Source: Pseudomonadota bacterium
GTDB lineage: Bacteria; Pseudomonadota; Gammaproteobacteria; Burkholderiales; Gallionellaceae
Length of the DNA: 24,742 bases
Direction of reading: 5' to 3'
Assembly: GCA_021783855.1 (NCBI GenBank)
Contig: JAJXTL010000034.1
Span: 1 to 24,742, forward strand
Shown: in pieces, positions 1 through 7,956 of the stretch
Layout of the letters: every line of letters starts with the position of its first letter
How positions within the stretch are numbered: the stretch's first letter is position 1
Made by a program: the position numbers and the translations under genes
Notes under the pieces: model-generated
What the model was told of the DNA's origin: nothing
What the model saw: the letters and a program-made list of their open reading frames with translations, nothing else
The model's database searches: none

Positions 1-201
1 CCCTCGTTTTCTAAAGTGCGCACATGATAACGCCAGTTTCGCAAGGGGGCAAAGCATGCCCTGAGCGTAGTCGAAGGGCGCAGCGTTGCCCAGTCTCTTC
101 GTTCTGCGTGGGCACATTGTGCCCACCCTTCTTGGCTTCTCGCGAATCAGCTGATGCATGACCTCGATATCGGGTTCATCAAATTGTTTGGGTATATACA
201 T
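1..201 (-). pseudogene. 5' fragment of a PaiB-like FMN-binding regulator, interrupted by repeats
   Basis: The minus-strand reading frame from the ATG at 201 begins MYIPKQFDEPDIEVMHQLIR, which resembles the N-terminus of the PaiB/FMN-binding negative regulator family (usually about 200 residues). After about 24 codons the similarity stops. The frame then runs through a palindrome (GTGGGCAC/GTGCCCAC, around 109-127) and a CCTTCGACTACGCTCAGGG-type repeat (60-79), giving low-value residues such as PFDYAQG. The frame stays open to the window edge, but nothing there returns to the PaiB pattern in any frame I checked. I read this as a gene truncated by repeat insertion; a fusion with a gene left of the window cannot be excluded. 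Confidence 0.45.
60..127. repeat. Dispersed palindromic repeats inside the PaiB-like fragment
   Basis: Two short elements sit side by side. The first, at 60-79, is an imperfect palindrome (CCCTGAGCGTAGTCGAAGGG) of the same family as the tandem array near 14513-14607. The second is a hairpin with arms GTGGGCAC and GTGCCCAC around a 3-nt loop near 109-127. They interrupt the PaiB-like reading frame. Confidence 0.6.
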
Positions 202-270
202 GGCGTCACTTCAGTAATTCAACACCAAGCTGCACAAGCTTTTATCTTTTCCGATGAGTCCGGCAGGCTG

Positions 271-492
271 TTAGTCATGCAACACCCGTAAAAAATCTTC
301 AGCCGATACACCTGCCTGGCGCAGTATGCCAGCCAATGTACCGACCTTGATTTCCTTGTGATTAGGGACGACGCAACCCGATGAGCCTTTGCGCAGGACG
401 ATGTGGCTACCGCTTTGGCGCATAACAATAAATCCCATGCGTTCAAATACCCGGACGGCATGAGCGCCAGAGATATGCGGCAGTTTAGGCAT
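271..492 (-). CDS. hicA: HicA-family mRNA interferase toxin
   Basis: This encodes a 73-residue HicA/YcfA-type protein, a small double-stranded-RNA-binding-fold RNase that cleaves mRNA when free of its antitoxin. It begins MPKLPHISG and carries the family core RMGFIVMRQSGSHIVLRK, in which the His of GSH is the expected catalytic residue, and the usual VPNHKEIKVGTLAGILRQAG segment. I chose the ATG at 492 rather than the in-frame ATG at 507 because homologues begin at MPKL. The gene overlaps the 3' end of the upstream antitoxin by 8 bases (485-492), implying translational coupling. Length and motifs look intact. The order is antitoxin first, the reverse of classical hicAB. Confidence 0.85.
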   Translation of the reverse strand: MPKLPHISGAHAVRVFERMGFIVMRQSGSHIVLRKGSSGCVVPNHKEIKVGTLAGILRQAGVSAEDFLRVLHD

Positions 493-691
493 GAGCGGGG
501 ATATCAAACGTGGTTATCAGCGGATGTCCATAAGAAACCATAGGAAACTCTTCCAGATAAAGCGCCGTTGCGTCCTGCAAGTTGCTCAAGGCTTCGTTGA
601 TTGTTTCTCCTTGCGTAGTCGTGCCTGTTTCAGGATTCATGGCAATGAATCCACCTTCTTCTGCCTGTGTTATAACGGCGGTCAGTTGCAT
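485..691 (-). CDS. hicB: HicB-family antitoxin
   Basis: This is a 68-residue HicB-like antitoxin with the partial RNase-H-like fold. It starts MQLTAVITQAEEGGFIAMNP and contains the typical TTTQGETINEALSNLQDATALYLEE stretch around residues 24-48. It has no C-terminal helix-turn-helix or ribbon-helix-helix, so repression would need the complex or another factor. A strong ribosome binding site (AAAGGAGG, 5 bases before the ATG) marks the start at 691. It is translated first and overlaps hicA. It lies 61 bases behind the metH stop codon, but a promoter in that gap suggests independent expression. Confidence 0.82.
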   Translation of the reverse strand: MQLTAVITQAEEGGFIAMNPETGTTTQGETINEALSNLQDATALYLEEFPMVSYGHPLITTFDIPAHA

Positions 692-718
692 GATGCCTCC
701 TTTGGATACGATGCGTGC

Positions 719-748
719 ATTATCGTTTAAATTTTACAATTAAATCAA
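719..748 (-). promoter_or_regulatory. Sigma-70-type promoter of hicBA
   Basis: On the minus strand TTGATT (743-748) and GATAAT (719-724) are separated by 18 bases. The pair lies just after the metH stop and upstream of the hicB ribosome binding site. It matches consensus at 4/6 and 5/6 positions. Confidence 0.5.
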
Positions 749-752
749 TCTA

Positions 753-3700
753 TTAATAGCTAAGTACCGGTGCCAGCCAGCGTTCTGCGGTTTCAATGTC
801 CCAGCCTTTGCGCATCGCGTAGCTTGCCACCTGATCGCGGTCAATTTTACCAGTGGCAAAATATTTCGCTTGCGGATGCGAGAAGTAGAAACCGCTGACC
901 GCTGCGGTGGGCAGCATTGCAAAGCTGTCGGTGATGGTGATGCCTGCCCGGTTCGGCGCATCCAGCAGTTCGAACAAAGGTCCTTTCTCGCTGTGTTCCG
1001 GGCAGGCGGGGTAACCGGGTGCGGGGCGGATGCCGCGATACTTCTCGTTGATCAAGGCGTCGTTGTCCAGCGCTTCATCGGAAGCATAGCCCCAGAATTC
1101 GCGGCGCACACGCTGGTGCAGCAATTCGGCAAAGGCTTCCGCCAGACGGTCGGCCAGCGCTTTCAACATGATCGCGTTGTAGTCGTCATTTTGCTTTTCA
1201 AATTCCGCAACGCGTGCGTCGATGCCGATGCCGGCGGTGACGGCAAACCCGCCGATGTAATCCGCAACCCCGCTTTCCTTCGGCGCGATGAAGTCGGCCA
1301 GACAATAGTTGGGAATGTCCGCAGGCTTCTTGGTCTGCTGGCGCAGGTTGTGCCAGGTCATTGCGACTTTTGAACGGGTCTCGTCGGCGTAAATTTCGAT
1401 ATCATCGCTATTTACGGAATTTGCCGGAAACAGGCCGAATACCGCATTCGCGGTAAGCCACTTTTCATCGATGATTTGTTTGAGCATCGCTTTTGCATCG
1501 ACGAACAGCTTGGTTGCTTCTACGCCCACCACGTCGTCCTGCAAAATCTTCGGATAGCGTCCGGCCAGCTCCCATGCCTGAAAGAACGGCGTCCAGTCGA
1601 TAAACTCGGCAATTTCGGCCAGCGGATAATCGCGCAATTCCTTCACGCCTATGAAGGCAGGCTTCGGGGGTATGTAGTTATCCCAGTCGGTTTTCAGTCC
1701 GTGTTTTCGCGCTTCAGCGAGCGAGACGTATACGGCGCGTGACTGTCTGGCTTCGTGCTGTTCGCGCGCCGCCGCATAGTCATTTTTGATGCCTGCGATG
1801 TATTCGTCCCGCTGCGTGTCGGAGAGCAGGCTGCTGCACACGCCCACTGCGCGGGACGCGTCGACGACGTACACGGTGGCGCCGGAGGGGTAGTTCTGTT
1901 CGATTTTTACCGCCGTGTGCACGCGCGAGGTGGTCGCGCCGCCTATAAGGAGCGGTATCTTGAATCCCTGGCGTTCCATCTCTTTTGCGACATGGGCCAT
2001 TTCTTCCAGCGAGGGCGTAATCAGTCCGGACAAACCGATGATGTCGGCGTTGTGTTCGCGAGCGGTATCCAGAATCTGCTGGCAGGGCACCATCACGCCC
2101 ATGTTCACCACCTCGAAGTTGTTGCACTGCAACACCACGGTGACGATGTTCTTGCCGATGTCATGCACGTCGCCTTTGACGGTTGCCATGACGATCTTGC
2201 CTTTGGTGCTGGTATCGCCCGAGCGCAGTTTTTCAGCCTCGATATAGGGTATCAGATGTGCTACGGCCTGTTTCATTACGCGTGCGGATTTCACCACCTG
2301 CGGCAAAAACATCTTGCCCGCGCCAAACAGATCGCCGACTACATTCATGCCGGTCATCAGCGGGCCTTCGATCACTTCGACCGGAAATGCAGCTTCCAGG
2401 CGCGCTTCCTCGGTGTCTTCGACGATGAAGGTGGTAATTCCTCTAACCAGCGCATGCGTCAGGCGCGCCTGCACCGTGCCTTTGCGCCATTCCAGATCCT
2501 CGACCTGCTCTTTGCCGCCACCCTTCACCGTCTCGGCGATTTTGACGAGCTTTTCGCCCGCCTCAGGATTGCGGTTGAGCACCACATCTTCCACCGCATT
2601 GCGCAACTCTTTAGGAATCTCCTCGTACACGCCCAGTTGCCCGGCGTTGACGATGCCCATGTTCATGCCGGCCTGGATTGCGTGATACAGGAACACGGTG
2701 TGGATGGCTTCTCTTACCGGCTCGTTGCCGCGGAAGCTGAAGGACACGTTGGATACGCCGCCGGAAATCTTGGCGTAAGGCAGATTTTTCCTGATCCATG
2801 CGCAGGCTTCGATGAAGTCCACCGCGTAGTTGTTGTGCTCTTCGATGCCGGTGGCTATCGCGAAGATGTTCGGGTCGAAGATGATGTCTTCAGGCGGGAA
2901 ACCTACCTTGTCTACCAGAATATCATAGCTGCGTTTGCAGATTTCCGTCTTGCGCTGATAGGTATCGGCCTGTCCCTGTTCGTCGAACGCCATCACCACG
3001 GCGGCCGCGCCGTAGCGGCGCACCAGTGTGGCGTATTTGATGAAATTCTCCTCGCCTTCCTTGAGTGAAATCGAATTGACGATACACTTGCCCTGTACGC
3101 ATTTCAAGCCCGCCTCGATGATGTTCCACTTGGACGAGTCTATCATCAGCGGCACTCTGGAAATATCCGGCTCCGAGGCGATCAGGTTGAGAAACTTGAC
3201 CATCGCGGCTTCACCATCCAGCATCGCCTCATCCATGTTCACGTCGATCACCTGCGCACCGGTTTCAACCTGCTGCTTGGCGACTTCCAGCGCCTCGTCG
3301 TACTGGCCTTCCAGAATCAGGCGTTTGAATTTGGCGGAACCCGTGACGTTGGCTCGCTCGCCGACGTTGACGAACAAGGTGTCATCGCCGATGTTGAAGG
3401 GTTCCAAGCCCGACAGTCGACAGCGGTGTTCAAGTTCGGGCAGGCGACGCGGTGGCACGTCGCGCAAGGCGTCGGCGATGGCCTTGATGTGGGCAGGTGA
3501 GGTGCCGCAGCAGCCGCCCGCGATATTCAGAAAGCCGCTGGTGGCGAATTCCTTGACCAGCCGTGCGGTGGTCTCGGGCACTTCATCGTAGCCGGTATCG
3601 GACAAGGGATTGGGCAACCCTGCATTAGGGTGCGCACTGACATAGCAGGAGGCTACACGCGATAATTCTTCGACATAGGGGCGCATCAGTTCCGCGCCCA

Positions 3701-4466
3701 GCGCGCAGTTAAGTCCGACCGAAAGCGGTCGGGCGTGCGATACCGAATTCCAGAACGCTTCGGTGGTCTGGCCGGATAAAGTGCGTCCGGATGCATCGGT
3801 GATGGTGCCGGAAATCATGATCGGCACGCGCACGTTGTGCTGCTCGAAATACTGGCTGATGGCGAACAGCGCCGCCTTGGCGTTCAGCGTGTCGAAGATG
3901 GTTTCGACCATCAAGATGTCGGCTCCGCCGTCCAGCAGGCCGCGTACCGATTCGGTATAACTGATGACCAGTTCATCAAAGGTGACATTGCGCGCCCCCG
4001 GATCGTTCACGTCCGGCGAGATCGAGGCGGTGCGCCCGGTAGGGCCCAGCACGCCTGCGACGAAGCGCGGCTTCTCAACAGTCGAGAATTCGTCGCACAA
4101 GTCGCGTGCAAGTCGCGCGCCGGTCACGTTCAACTCGTACACCAGATGCTCCATGTCATAGTCGTACATGGAAATCGAGTTGGAATTGAAGGTGCAGGTT
4201 TCCAGAATATCGGCACCGGCCTCCAGATATTCGCGATGGATGCCGCCGATGATGTGCGGCTGAGTCAACACCAGCAAGTCGTTGTTGCCTTTGACATCGA
4301 CAGGATGATCCGCGAAGCTGCGGCGCGCACCCGTGTAATCTCCGTACAATTCTACGCCGCGATAATGCGCCTCAGTCAGCTTGTAACGCTGGATCATGGT
4401 ACCCATCGCGCCGTCCAGTATCAGGATGCGCTGCCGGATGAGTTGTTCAATCGGGTGAGGGTTCAT
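753..4466 (-). CDS. metH: Cobalamin-dependent methionine synthase
   Basis: This 1237-residue enzyme transfers a methyl group from 5-methyltetrahydrofolate via cob(I)alamin to homocysteine, making methionine and tetrahydrofolate in the cytosol. All four modules are present. The homocysteine domain (~1-340) has zinc ligands C254 and C319/C320 (GGCC). The pterin-binding domain (~360-640) includes [13 protein letters not shown] and MIDSSKW. The B12 cap and Rossmann domain (~650-900) has the base-off ligand motif D766-x-H768-x-x-G771. The SAM-binding reactivation domain (~920-1237) contains [18 protein letters not shown] residues near the end. Length matches E. coli MetH (1227). The ATG at 4466 fits family N-termini, though the ribosome binding site is weak. 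I see no cobalamin or SAM riboswitch in the 160-base leader. The C-terminus ends close to the family end, so the gene looks intact. Confidence 0.98.
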   Translation of the reverse strand: MNPHPIEQLIRQRILILDGAMGTMIQRYKLTEAHYRGVELYGDYTGARRSFADHPVDVKGNNDLLVLTQPHIIGGIHREYLEAGADILETCTFNSNSISMYDYDMEHLVYELNVTGARLARDLCDEFSTVEKPRFVAGVLGPTGRTASISPDVNDPGARNVTFDELVISYTESVRGLLDGGADILMVETIFDTLNAKAALFAISQYFEQHNVRVPIMISGTITDASGRTLSGQTTEAFWNSVSHARPLSVGLNCALGAELMRPYVEELSRVASCYVSAHPNAGLPNPLSDTGYDEVPETTARLVKEFATSGFLNIAGGCCGTSPAHIKAIADALRDVPPRRLPELEHRCRLSGLEPFNIGDDTLFVNVGERANVTGSAKFKRLILEGQYDEALEVAKQQVETGAQVIDVNMDEAMLDGEAAMVKFLNLIASEPDISRVPLMIDSSKWNIIEAGLKCVQGKCIVNSISLKEGEENFIKYATLVRRYGAAAVVMAFDEQGQADTYQRKTEICKRSYDILVDKVGFPPEDIIFDPNIFAIATGIEEHNNYAVDFIEACAWIRKNLPYAKISGGVSNVSFSFRGNEPVREAIHTVFLYHAIQAGMNMGIVNAGQLGVYEEIPKELRNAVEDVVLNRNPEAGEKLVKIAETVKGGGKEQVEDLEWRKGTVQARLTHALVRGITTFIVEDTEEARLEAAFPVEVIEGPLMTGMNVVGDLFGAGKMFLPQVVKSARVMKQAVAHLIPYIEAEKLRSGDTSTKGKIVMATVKGDVHDIGKNIVTVVLQCNNFEVVNMGVMVPCQQILDTAREHNADIIGLSGLITPSLEEMAHVAKEMERQGFKIPLLIGGATTSRVHTAVKIEQNYPSGATVYVVDASRAVGVCSSLLSDTQRDEYIAGIKNDYAAAREQHEARQSRAVYVSLAEARKHGLKTDWDNYIPPKPAFIGVKELRDYPLAEIAEFIDWTPFFQAWELAGRYPKILQDDVVGVEATKLFVDAKAMLKQIIDEKWLTANAVFGLFPANSVNSDDIEIYADETRSKVAMTWHNLRQQTKKPADIPNYCLADFIAPKESGVADYIGGFAVTAGIGIDARVAEFEKQNDDYNAIMLKALADRLAEAFAELLHQRVRREFWGYASDEALDNDALINEKYRGIRPAPGYPACPEHSEKGPLFELLDAPNRAGITITDSFAMLPTAAVSGFYFSHPQAKYFATGKIDRDQVASYAMRKGWDIETAERWLAPVLSY

Positions 4467-4493
4467 GGTTGGCTGCTTAAAAATTGGTCACCG

Positions 4494-4502
4494 ATTTTAC
4501 CA
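4494..4502 (-). promoter_or_regulatory. Possible extended -10 promoter element of metH
   Basis: The minus strand reads TGG-TAAAAT, an extended -10 with a 5/6 hexamer, about 28 bases before the metH ATG. No good -35 is visible, so this is tentative. Confidence 0.35.
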
Positions 4503-4531
4503 TGCGGTTATCTGTACAGTAAGTTGAAAAC

Positions 4532-4571
4532 TTGAGCTAAATCAAATTGGCGGGGAAGCTTCCCGTATATC
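4532..4571 (+). promoter_or_regulatory. FNR/ANR-type box and -10 upstream of hemerythrin
   Basis: TTGAGCTAAATCAA (4532-4545) matches the FNR consensus TTGAT-N4-ATCAA at 9 of 10 positions. A -10-like TATATC lies at 4566-4571, which predicts a start near 4579-4580. The box would then be centred about 41 bases upstream, the class II activator position. The site is nearly symmetrical and also lies about 50 bases upstream of the likely metH start. Confidence 0.5.
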
Positions 4572-4627
4572 ATCCGAATCCGGCGTTTTACAGCCGGTTT
4601 CGACTAAGCAATTTTCAGGAGGGTTTT

Positions 4628-5080
4628 ATGGCCAAGCTGGTCTGGAGCAAGGATCTTAATACCGGGATAGACGTGATTGACAGGCAGCACCAGCGCATCG
4701 TCGAATACATCAATGAGTTGGATGAGGCGCGCAGCAGCGGTCACAAAATGGAAGACATCGGGAAAGTGATAGATGAAATGGTGGACTACACGCTCTCGCA
4801 TTTTGCCTTTGAAGAAAGCATGCAGGAAGAAGCGCATTACCCTTATTTTAAGGCGCACAAGAGAGTGCACCAGTTATTTACGAGCAAAGTTGCCCAATTG
4901 CAGGAACGTTACAGCCTGGGCGAAGATGTTTCGGAAGAGTTGCACAAGATGCTGTTTAACTGGCTTTATAACCACATCAAGCGAGACGATGCGGATTACG
5001 TCGAATATGTAAACAAGAATATCCAGCAGGGCAAGTTTGTGGAAAAGAAAAAAGGGTTCTTCGGCAGATTGTTCGGCTGA
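4628..5080 (+). CDS. Bacteriohemerythrin
   Basis: This 150-residue protein is a single-domain hemerythrin, a four-helix bundle that binds O2 at a di-iron site. The expected ligands are visible: H21 in DRQHQR, H58 and E62 in HFAFEE, H77 and H81 in HKRVH, then H116 and D121 in HIKRDD. The N-terminal VWSKDLNTGIDVIDRQH is the bacteriohemerythrin signature. The C-terminal tail VEKKKGFFGRLFG is basic and amphipathic and may touch the membrane. The ATG at 4628 is preceded by AGGAGG (4617-4622); an upstream in-frame ATG at 4547 lacks such a site. It stands alone, divergent from metH, with an FNR-type box upstream. Likely roles are O2 sensing, storage or delivery; the sequence does not decide which. 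Confidence 0.93.
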   Translation: MAKLVWSKDLNTGIDVIDRQHQRIVEYINELDEARSSGHKMEDIGKVIDEMVDYTLSHFAFEESMQEEAHYPYFKAHKRVHQLFTSKVAQLQERYSLGEDVSEELHKMLFNWLYNHIKRDDADYVEYVNKNIQQGKFVEKKKGFFGRLFG

Positions 5081-5113
5081 ACGAGGCGTTGCGTTGAAGT
5101 CGCGGCGGATGAA

Positions 5114-5158
5114 AAGCCGGGATGGTGCTGTTACGCGTCGGTCCCGGCTTCGTTTTTT
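5114..5158. terminator. Bidirectional rho-independent terminator between hemerythrin and psiE-like genes
   Basis: The 9-bp arms AAGCCGGGA (5114-5122) and TCCCGGCTT (5142-5150) are followed by six T residues on the plus strand, and by four T residues on the minus strand. The right arm lies inside the 3' end of the convergent psiE-like gene. Confidence 0.75.
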
Positions 5159-5571
5159 CGTGGATCGCTGACCAGTTTGTAGACTATGCCGCTCACCAGC
5201 AGCCCGTAATGGACCGGGCTGAAGGTCGCTTCATTGCCAGCGGGGGCGCTGATGACCTGCACCGGTTGTACAATCATCTCACGGATCACGGAAATGATCG
5301 CGACTTCGACGAACACCCGTACGGAAGTGCGGCCTGTCAGCAAGTAGTTTCTCTCCGCCGAGATCAGGGTGGAGAGCGTCCACAGGATGAACAGCGATCC
5401 CAGTGCATGAAAGAAACCGCTCGTCGCGTTGCCAGCATGCCAGGCTTCGATTGCCTTCAATCCGAAATCCCAGATCACCATCACGCATGCCACGACCAGC
5501 GCGAGCGCCAGCAGAACGTGAATGAGCTGATTGAAATTTTTCATGCTGTTGATGAGCTTTTGTTCAAGCAC
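5131..5571 (-). CDS. PsiE-like (phosphate-starvation-inducible family) membrane protein
   Basis: This 146-residue inner-membrane protein shows about four hydrophobic segments: IHVLLALALVVACVMVIWDF, FFHALGSLFILWTLSTLI, FVEVAIISVIREMIV and FSPVHYGLLVSGIVYKLVSD. It has the family motif SAERNYLLTGRTSVRVFVEVAII. PsiE biochemistry is unknown; the name comes from a Pho-regulated E. coli gene. I place the start at GTG 5571 because AAAGGAG sits 7 bases before it. The first in-frame ATG (5544) has no such site, and the longer frame starting at 5736 runs inside yifB. It begins 16 bases after the yifB stop, so it is probably co-transcribed with ubiK–yifB. No Pho box is visible. Confidence 0.75.
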   Translation of the reverse strand: MLEQKLINSMKNFNQLIHVLLALALVVACVMVIWDFGLKAIEAWHAGNATSGFFHALGSLFILWTLSTLISAERNYLLTGRTSVRVFVEVAIISVIREMIVQPVQVISAPAGNEATFSPVHYGLLVSGIVYKLVSDPRKNEAGTDA

Positions 5572-5587
5572 GTCATTTCTCCTTTTG

Positions 5588-7081
5588 TCAGTTTTTGTCC
5601 ATGCGGCGATACTGCACCGCTTCGGCAATATGATGGCTGTCGACCGTTGCACGGTCTTCCAGATCGGCGATACTGCGAGCGAGTTTGAGCACGCGATGAT
5701 AGGCGCGAGCGGACAAATCAAGACGCGTGATGGCAAGTCTTAGCAGTTCCTTGCCTTGAGTGTCCGGTGCGCAGAAGGTATCAACTTCTGTAACTGAAAG
5801 CAGCGCGTTGCATTTTTGCTGGCGTGCCAGTTGGCGCGATCTTGCCGCCTCGACACGGGCTTGTATAAAATTGCTCGCCTCTCCGGTGACCTTGCTCAGC
5901 AGGTCGTCCTGCGGTACGGCCGGCACTTCGATCTGAATGTCGATGCGGTCCAGCAACGGGCCGGAAATTTTGCTGCGATAGTGTGCAATCTGGTCCGGCG
6001 TGCAGTGGCACCGTCCGTTGTAGTGACCAAGATAGCCGCAGGGGCAGGGGTTCATCGCCGCGATAAGCTGGAATTGTGCGGGAAAATCGACATGTCGGGC
6101 GGCGCGCGAAATGGTGATATGCCCGGACTCCAGCGGTTCGCGCAATACTTCGAGTACGCTGCGATCAAACTCCGGCAGTTCATCCAGAAACAGCACACCG
6201 TGCAATGCCATGGAGATTTCGCCGGGACGCGGATTGCTGCCGCCGCCGACCAGCGCCACGCCGGAGGCGGTATGGTGGGGTGCACGGTATGGGCGGGTTT
6301 TCCAGCGGGTCACATCAAAATCGCCGCCCAGCGACTGCAATGCGGCGCTCTCCAGTGCCTCCTGTTGTGTCATCTGCGGCAGGATGCCGGGGAAGCGTGC
6401 CGCCAGCATGGATTTCCCGGTGCCGGGCGGCCCCACCATCAATACGCTATGTCCTCCCGCGGCGGCAACTTCCAGCGCACGCTTGACCTGTTCCTGTCCC
6501 TTCACTTCGCTCATGTCGGGATAATGCGGAACCACAGTCTGTGGCCGGCTGATGTGTGGTTCGATGAGTTCGCGCCCTGTCAGATGGGCTGCGACCTGCA
6601 ACAGCGATCTGGCTGGATAAACCACGGCGTTTTCCACCAGAGCCGCTTCCGCTGCGTTGGCTTCCGGCAGGATGAAGGCGCGACCGGAGTCGGCGGCACG
6701 GTAGGTCATGGCCAGTGCGCCGCGTATCGGGCGTACTTCACCGGTTAAGGCAAGCTCACCGGCGTATTCATAGTTGGCCAGGTTTTTAACGGGAATTTGC
6801 CCGGTTGCGGCCAGTATGCCCAACGCAATCGGCAGATCATAACGCCCGCTTTCCTTGGGCAAATCTGCCGGGGCGAGATTGACGGTGATGCGGCGTGCCG
6901 GGAAATCAAACCGGCAGTTTTGCAGCGCGGCACGCACGCGTTCACGACTTTCCTTGACCTCCGTTTCAGGTAAGCCCACGATGGTGAAACTGGGCAGGCC
7001 GCCTGCCAGATGCACTTCGACGGTCACAAGTGCCGCCTCCATGCCGGTTAACGCGCGGCTGTAGAGCACCGCGATGCTCAT
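5588..7081 (-). CDS. yifB: YifB-family Mg-chelatase-like AAA+ ATPase (ComM-like)
   Basis: This 497-residue protein belongs to the YifB/ComM family; ComM is a hexameric helicase that promotes branch migration during natural transformation. The N-terminal Lon-protease-like domain spans about 1-170. The AAA+ core has Walker A GPPGTGKS (217-224) and Walker B GVLFLDE (295-301). A Cys cluster, CPCGYLGHYNGRCHC (346-360), is followed by the C-terminal lid domain (~400-497). Length agrees with E. coli YifB (506). The ATG at 7081 starts the conserved MSIAVLYSRAL; one base separates it from the ubiK stop (TAA-C-ATG), so translation is probably coupled. No competence genes lie in this window to support a DNA-uptake role directly. 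Confidence 0.93.
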   Translation of the reverse strand: MSIAVLYSRALTGMEAALVTVEVHLAGGLPSFTIVGLPETEVKESRERVRAALQNCRFDFPARRITVNLAPADLPKESGRYDLPIALGILAATGQIPVKNLANYEYAGELALTGEVRPIRGALAMTYRAADSGRAFILPEANAAEAALVENAVVYPARSLLQVAAHLTGRELIEPHISRPQTVVPHYPDMSEVKGQEQVKRALEVAAAGGHSVLMVGPPGTGKSMLAARFPGILPQMTQQEALESAALQSLGGDFDVTRWKTRPYRAPHHTASGVALVGGGSNPRPGEISMALHGVLFLDELPEFDRSVLEVLREPLESGHITISRAARHVDFPAQFQLIAAMNPCPCGYLGHYNGRCHCTPDQIAHYRSKISGPLLDRIDIQIEVPAVPQDDLLSKVTGEASNFIQARVEAARSRQLARQQKCNALLSVTEVDTFCAPDTQGKELLRLAITRLDLSARAYHRVLKLARSIADLEDRATVDSHHIAEAVQYRRMDKN

Positions 7082-7082
7082 G

Positions 7083-7325
7083 TTATTTGATGTCGCGCTG
7101 CGCTTCCAGCTCGGTGACGCGCGCTTCCAGCGCAATCAGTTGTTCGCGTGCTCTGGCAAGCACCTGAGCCTGAACATCGAATTCTTCGCGCGTGACCAGA
7201 TCAAGCTTGGTAAAGCCTTGTGCCAGCAAGGCGCGCATGTTTTTTTCGATGTCTCTGGCGGGGCTGTTTTTGACGGCCTCGTGCAGCTTGTCGGACAGAT
7301 CCTCGAAAATTTTAGCATTCAGCAT
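7083..7325 (-). CDS. ubiK: UbiK-type ubiquinone biosynthesis accessory factor
   Basis: This 80-residue protein is of the YqiC/UbiK (BMFP) family, which assists aerobic ubiquinone biosynthesis as a partner of UbiJ and binds membranes. It has an N-terminal amphipathic helix region (MLNAKIFEDLSDKLHEAV), the conserved NMRALLAQGFTKLDLVTREEFDVQ stretch (residues ~28-51), and a C-terminal coiled coil (VLARAREQLIALEARVTELEAQ). The ATG at 7325 has a good AAGGAG site about 8 bases upstream. It is the first gene of the ubiK–yifB–psiE-like operon. A TGCTACACT extended -10-like sequence occurs further upstream on the minus strand, near 7410-7420, without a convincing -35. Confidence 0.88.
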   Translation of the reverse strand: MLNAKIFEDLSDKLHEAVKNSPARDIEKNMRALLAQGFTKLDLVTREEFDVQAQVLARAREQLIALEARVTELEAQRDIK

Positions 7326-7745
7326 GATGTGACTCCTTGATGATGGGTAAATGGTGGCGAAGGGAAATTTGCCGTTCTCAATCCTCAGTCCTCGCCCCGG
7401 CCTTTGTATCAGTGTAGCAAAAATAACCACGAAACAGCGAATCACCCGGAGCATTTCATGGTTCGCGACGGGGTGGTGTCGTGGCATGAAGTCGCAGTAT
7501 GCCAGTCTGTAAGGGTAAGGCGTGGGTAATCAGCAACGGATCACCTGCGGCTTAACGTGAAACTCGCGTAGCGATTTGTTCGTCCTTCCGGCTTCGCCCC
7601 CTCGCAGTGCTCTTTATTCCGGGGCGAATACGGGATTTCGGAAAGCATGTTTTCCGCCGCATAAGTCGGCTGGCTGTGCAAAGCCTGCCGTGGGGTGCGA
7701 AGCGGGATTTGGGTGAGGGGAGCGGGCAGGGCAGGTTTGCGGGCT

Positions 7746-7777
7746 GATGCCCGCAGGGCATCAGCCCTGCGGGCATC
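7746..7777. repeat. Perfect 14-bp-stem hairpin
   Basis: GATGCCCGCAGGGC and its exact reverse complement flank the 4-base loop ATCA, with TTTGT following on the plus strand. It could act as a weak terminator or be a palindromic repeat unit. No plus-strand gene ends here. Confidence 0.7.
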
Positions 7778-7812
7778 TTTGTATTATTCGGGGTGCTTGC
7801 CTGCAATGTCCG

Positions 7813-7930
7813 TTAGGTAAGCGCTGATTTATTGTCATTTCGAGCAAAGAAATAAATCTAACTACTTGATTTATAAGGACTTTTATCTGAGTTCGGAATG
7901 ACAAGAGAGAATAAATCAGTGCTACCTTAG
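7813..7930. mobile_element. MITE-like element (110 bp) with TTAG flanking duplication
   Basis: The left end reads GTAAGCGCTGATTTATT (7817-7833), and the reverse complement of the right end reads GGTAGCACTGATTTATT (ending at 7926). They match at about 13 of 17 positions. Both sides are flanked by TTAG (7813-7816 and 7927-7930), a 4-bp direct repeat of the YTAR type known for IS5-family insertions. The interior has no coding capacity. It sits just beyond the stop codon of the TorF-like gene. The family assignment is inference. Confidence 0.6.
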
Positions 7931-7956
7931 CGCGATTCGGCGGTCCTGCAAAACGA

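Larger units (their letters stand above)
7326..7956. other. 630-base gene-free stretch with repeats
   Basis: This stretch holds the upstream region of ubiK and a partial dispersed repeat starting near 7556 (GAAACTCGCGTAGCGATT). It also holds a perfect 14-bp-stem hairpin at 7746-7777 and the 110-bp MITE-like element at 7817-7926. The long open frames in it are low-complexity Arg/Pro-rich translations of repeats, and I see no real gene. Confidence 0.6.

Noticed and set aside
1755..3068. Long plus-strand open frame (437 codons) opposite metH
   Set aside because: It is antisense to a strongly conserved full-length metH, has His/Arg/Val-rich composition typical of a shadow frame, and shows no ribosome binding site or recognisable domain.
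4467..4627. Possible cobalamin or SAM riboswitch upstream of metH
   Set aside because: The leader is too short and shows neither the B12-box nor SAM-riboswitch core sequences.
5816..6748. 310-codon plus-strand frame opposite yifB
   Set aside because: It is antisense to yifB and has no coding features of its own.
7552..7806. 84-codon minus-strand frame in the gap between ubiK and the TorF-like gene
   Set aside because: The translation is Arg/Pro-rich and crosses a perfect hairpin and a dispersed repeat; there is no ribosome binding site.
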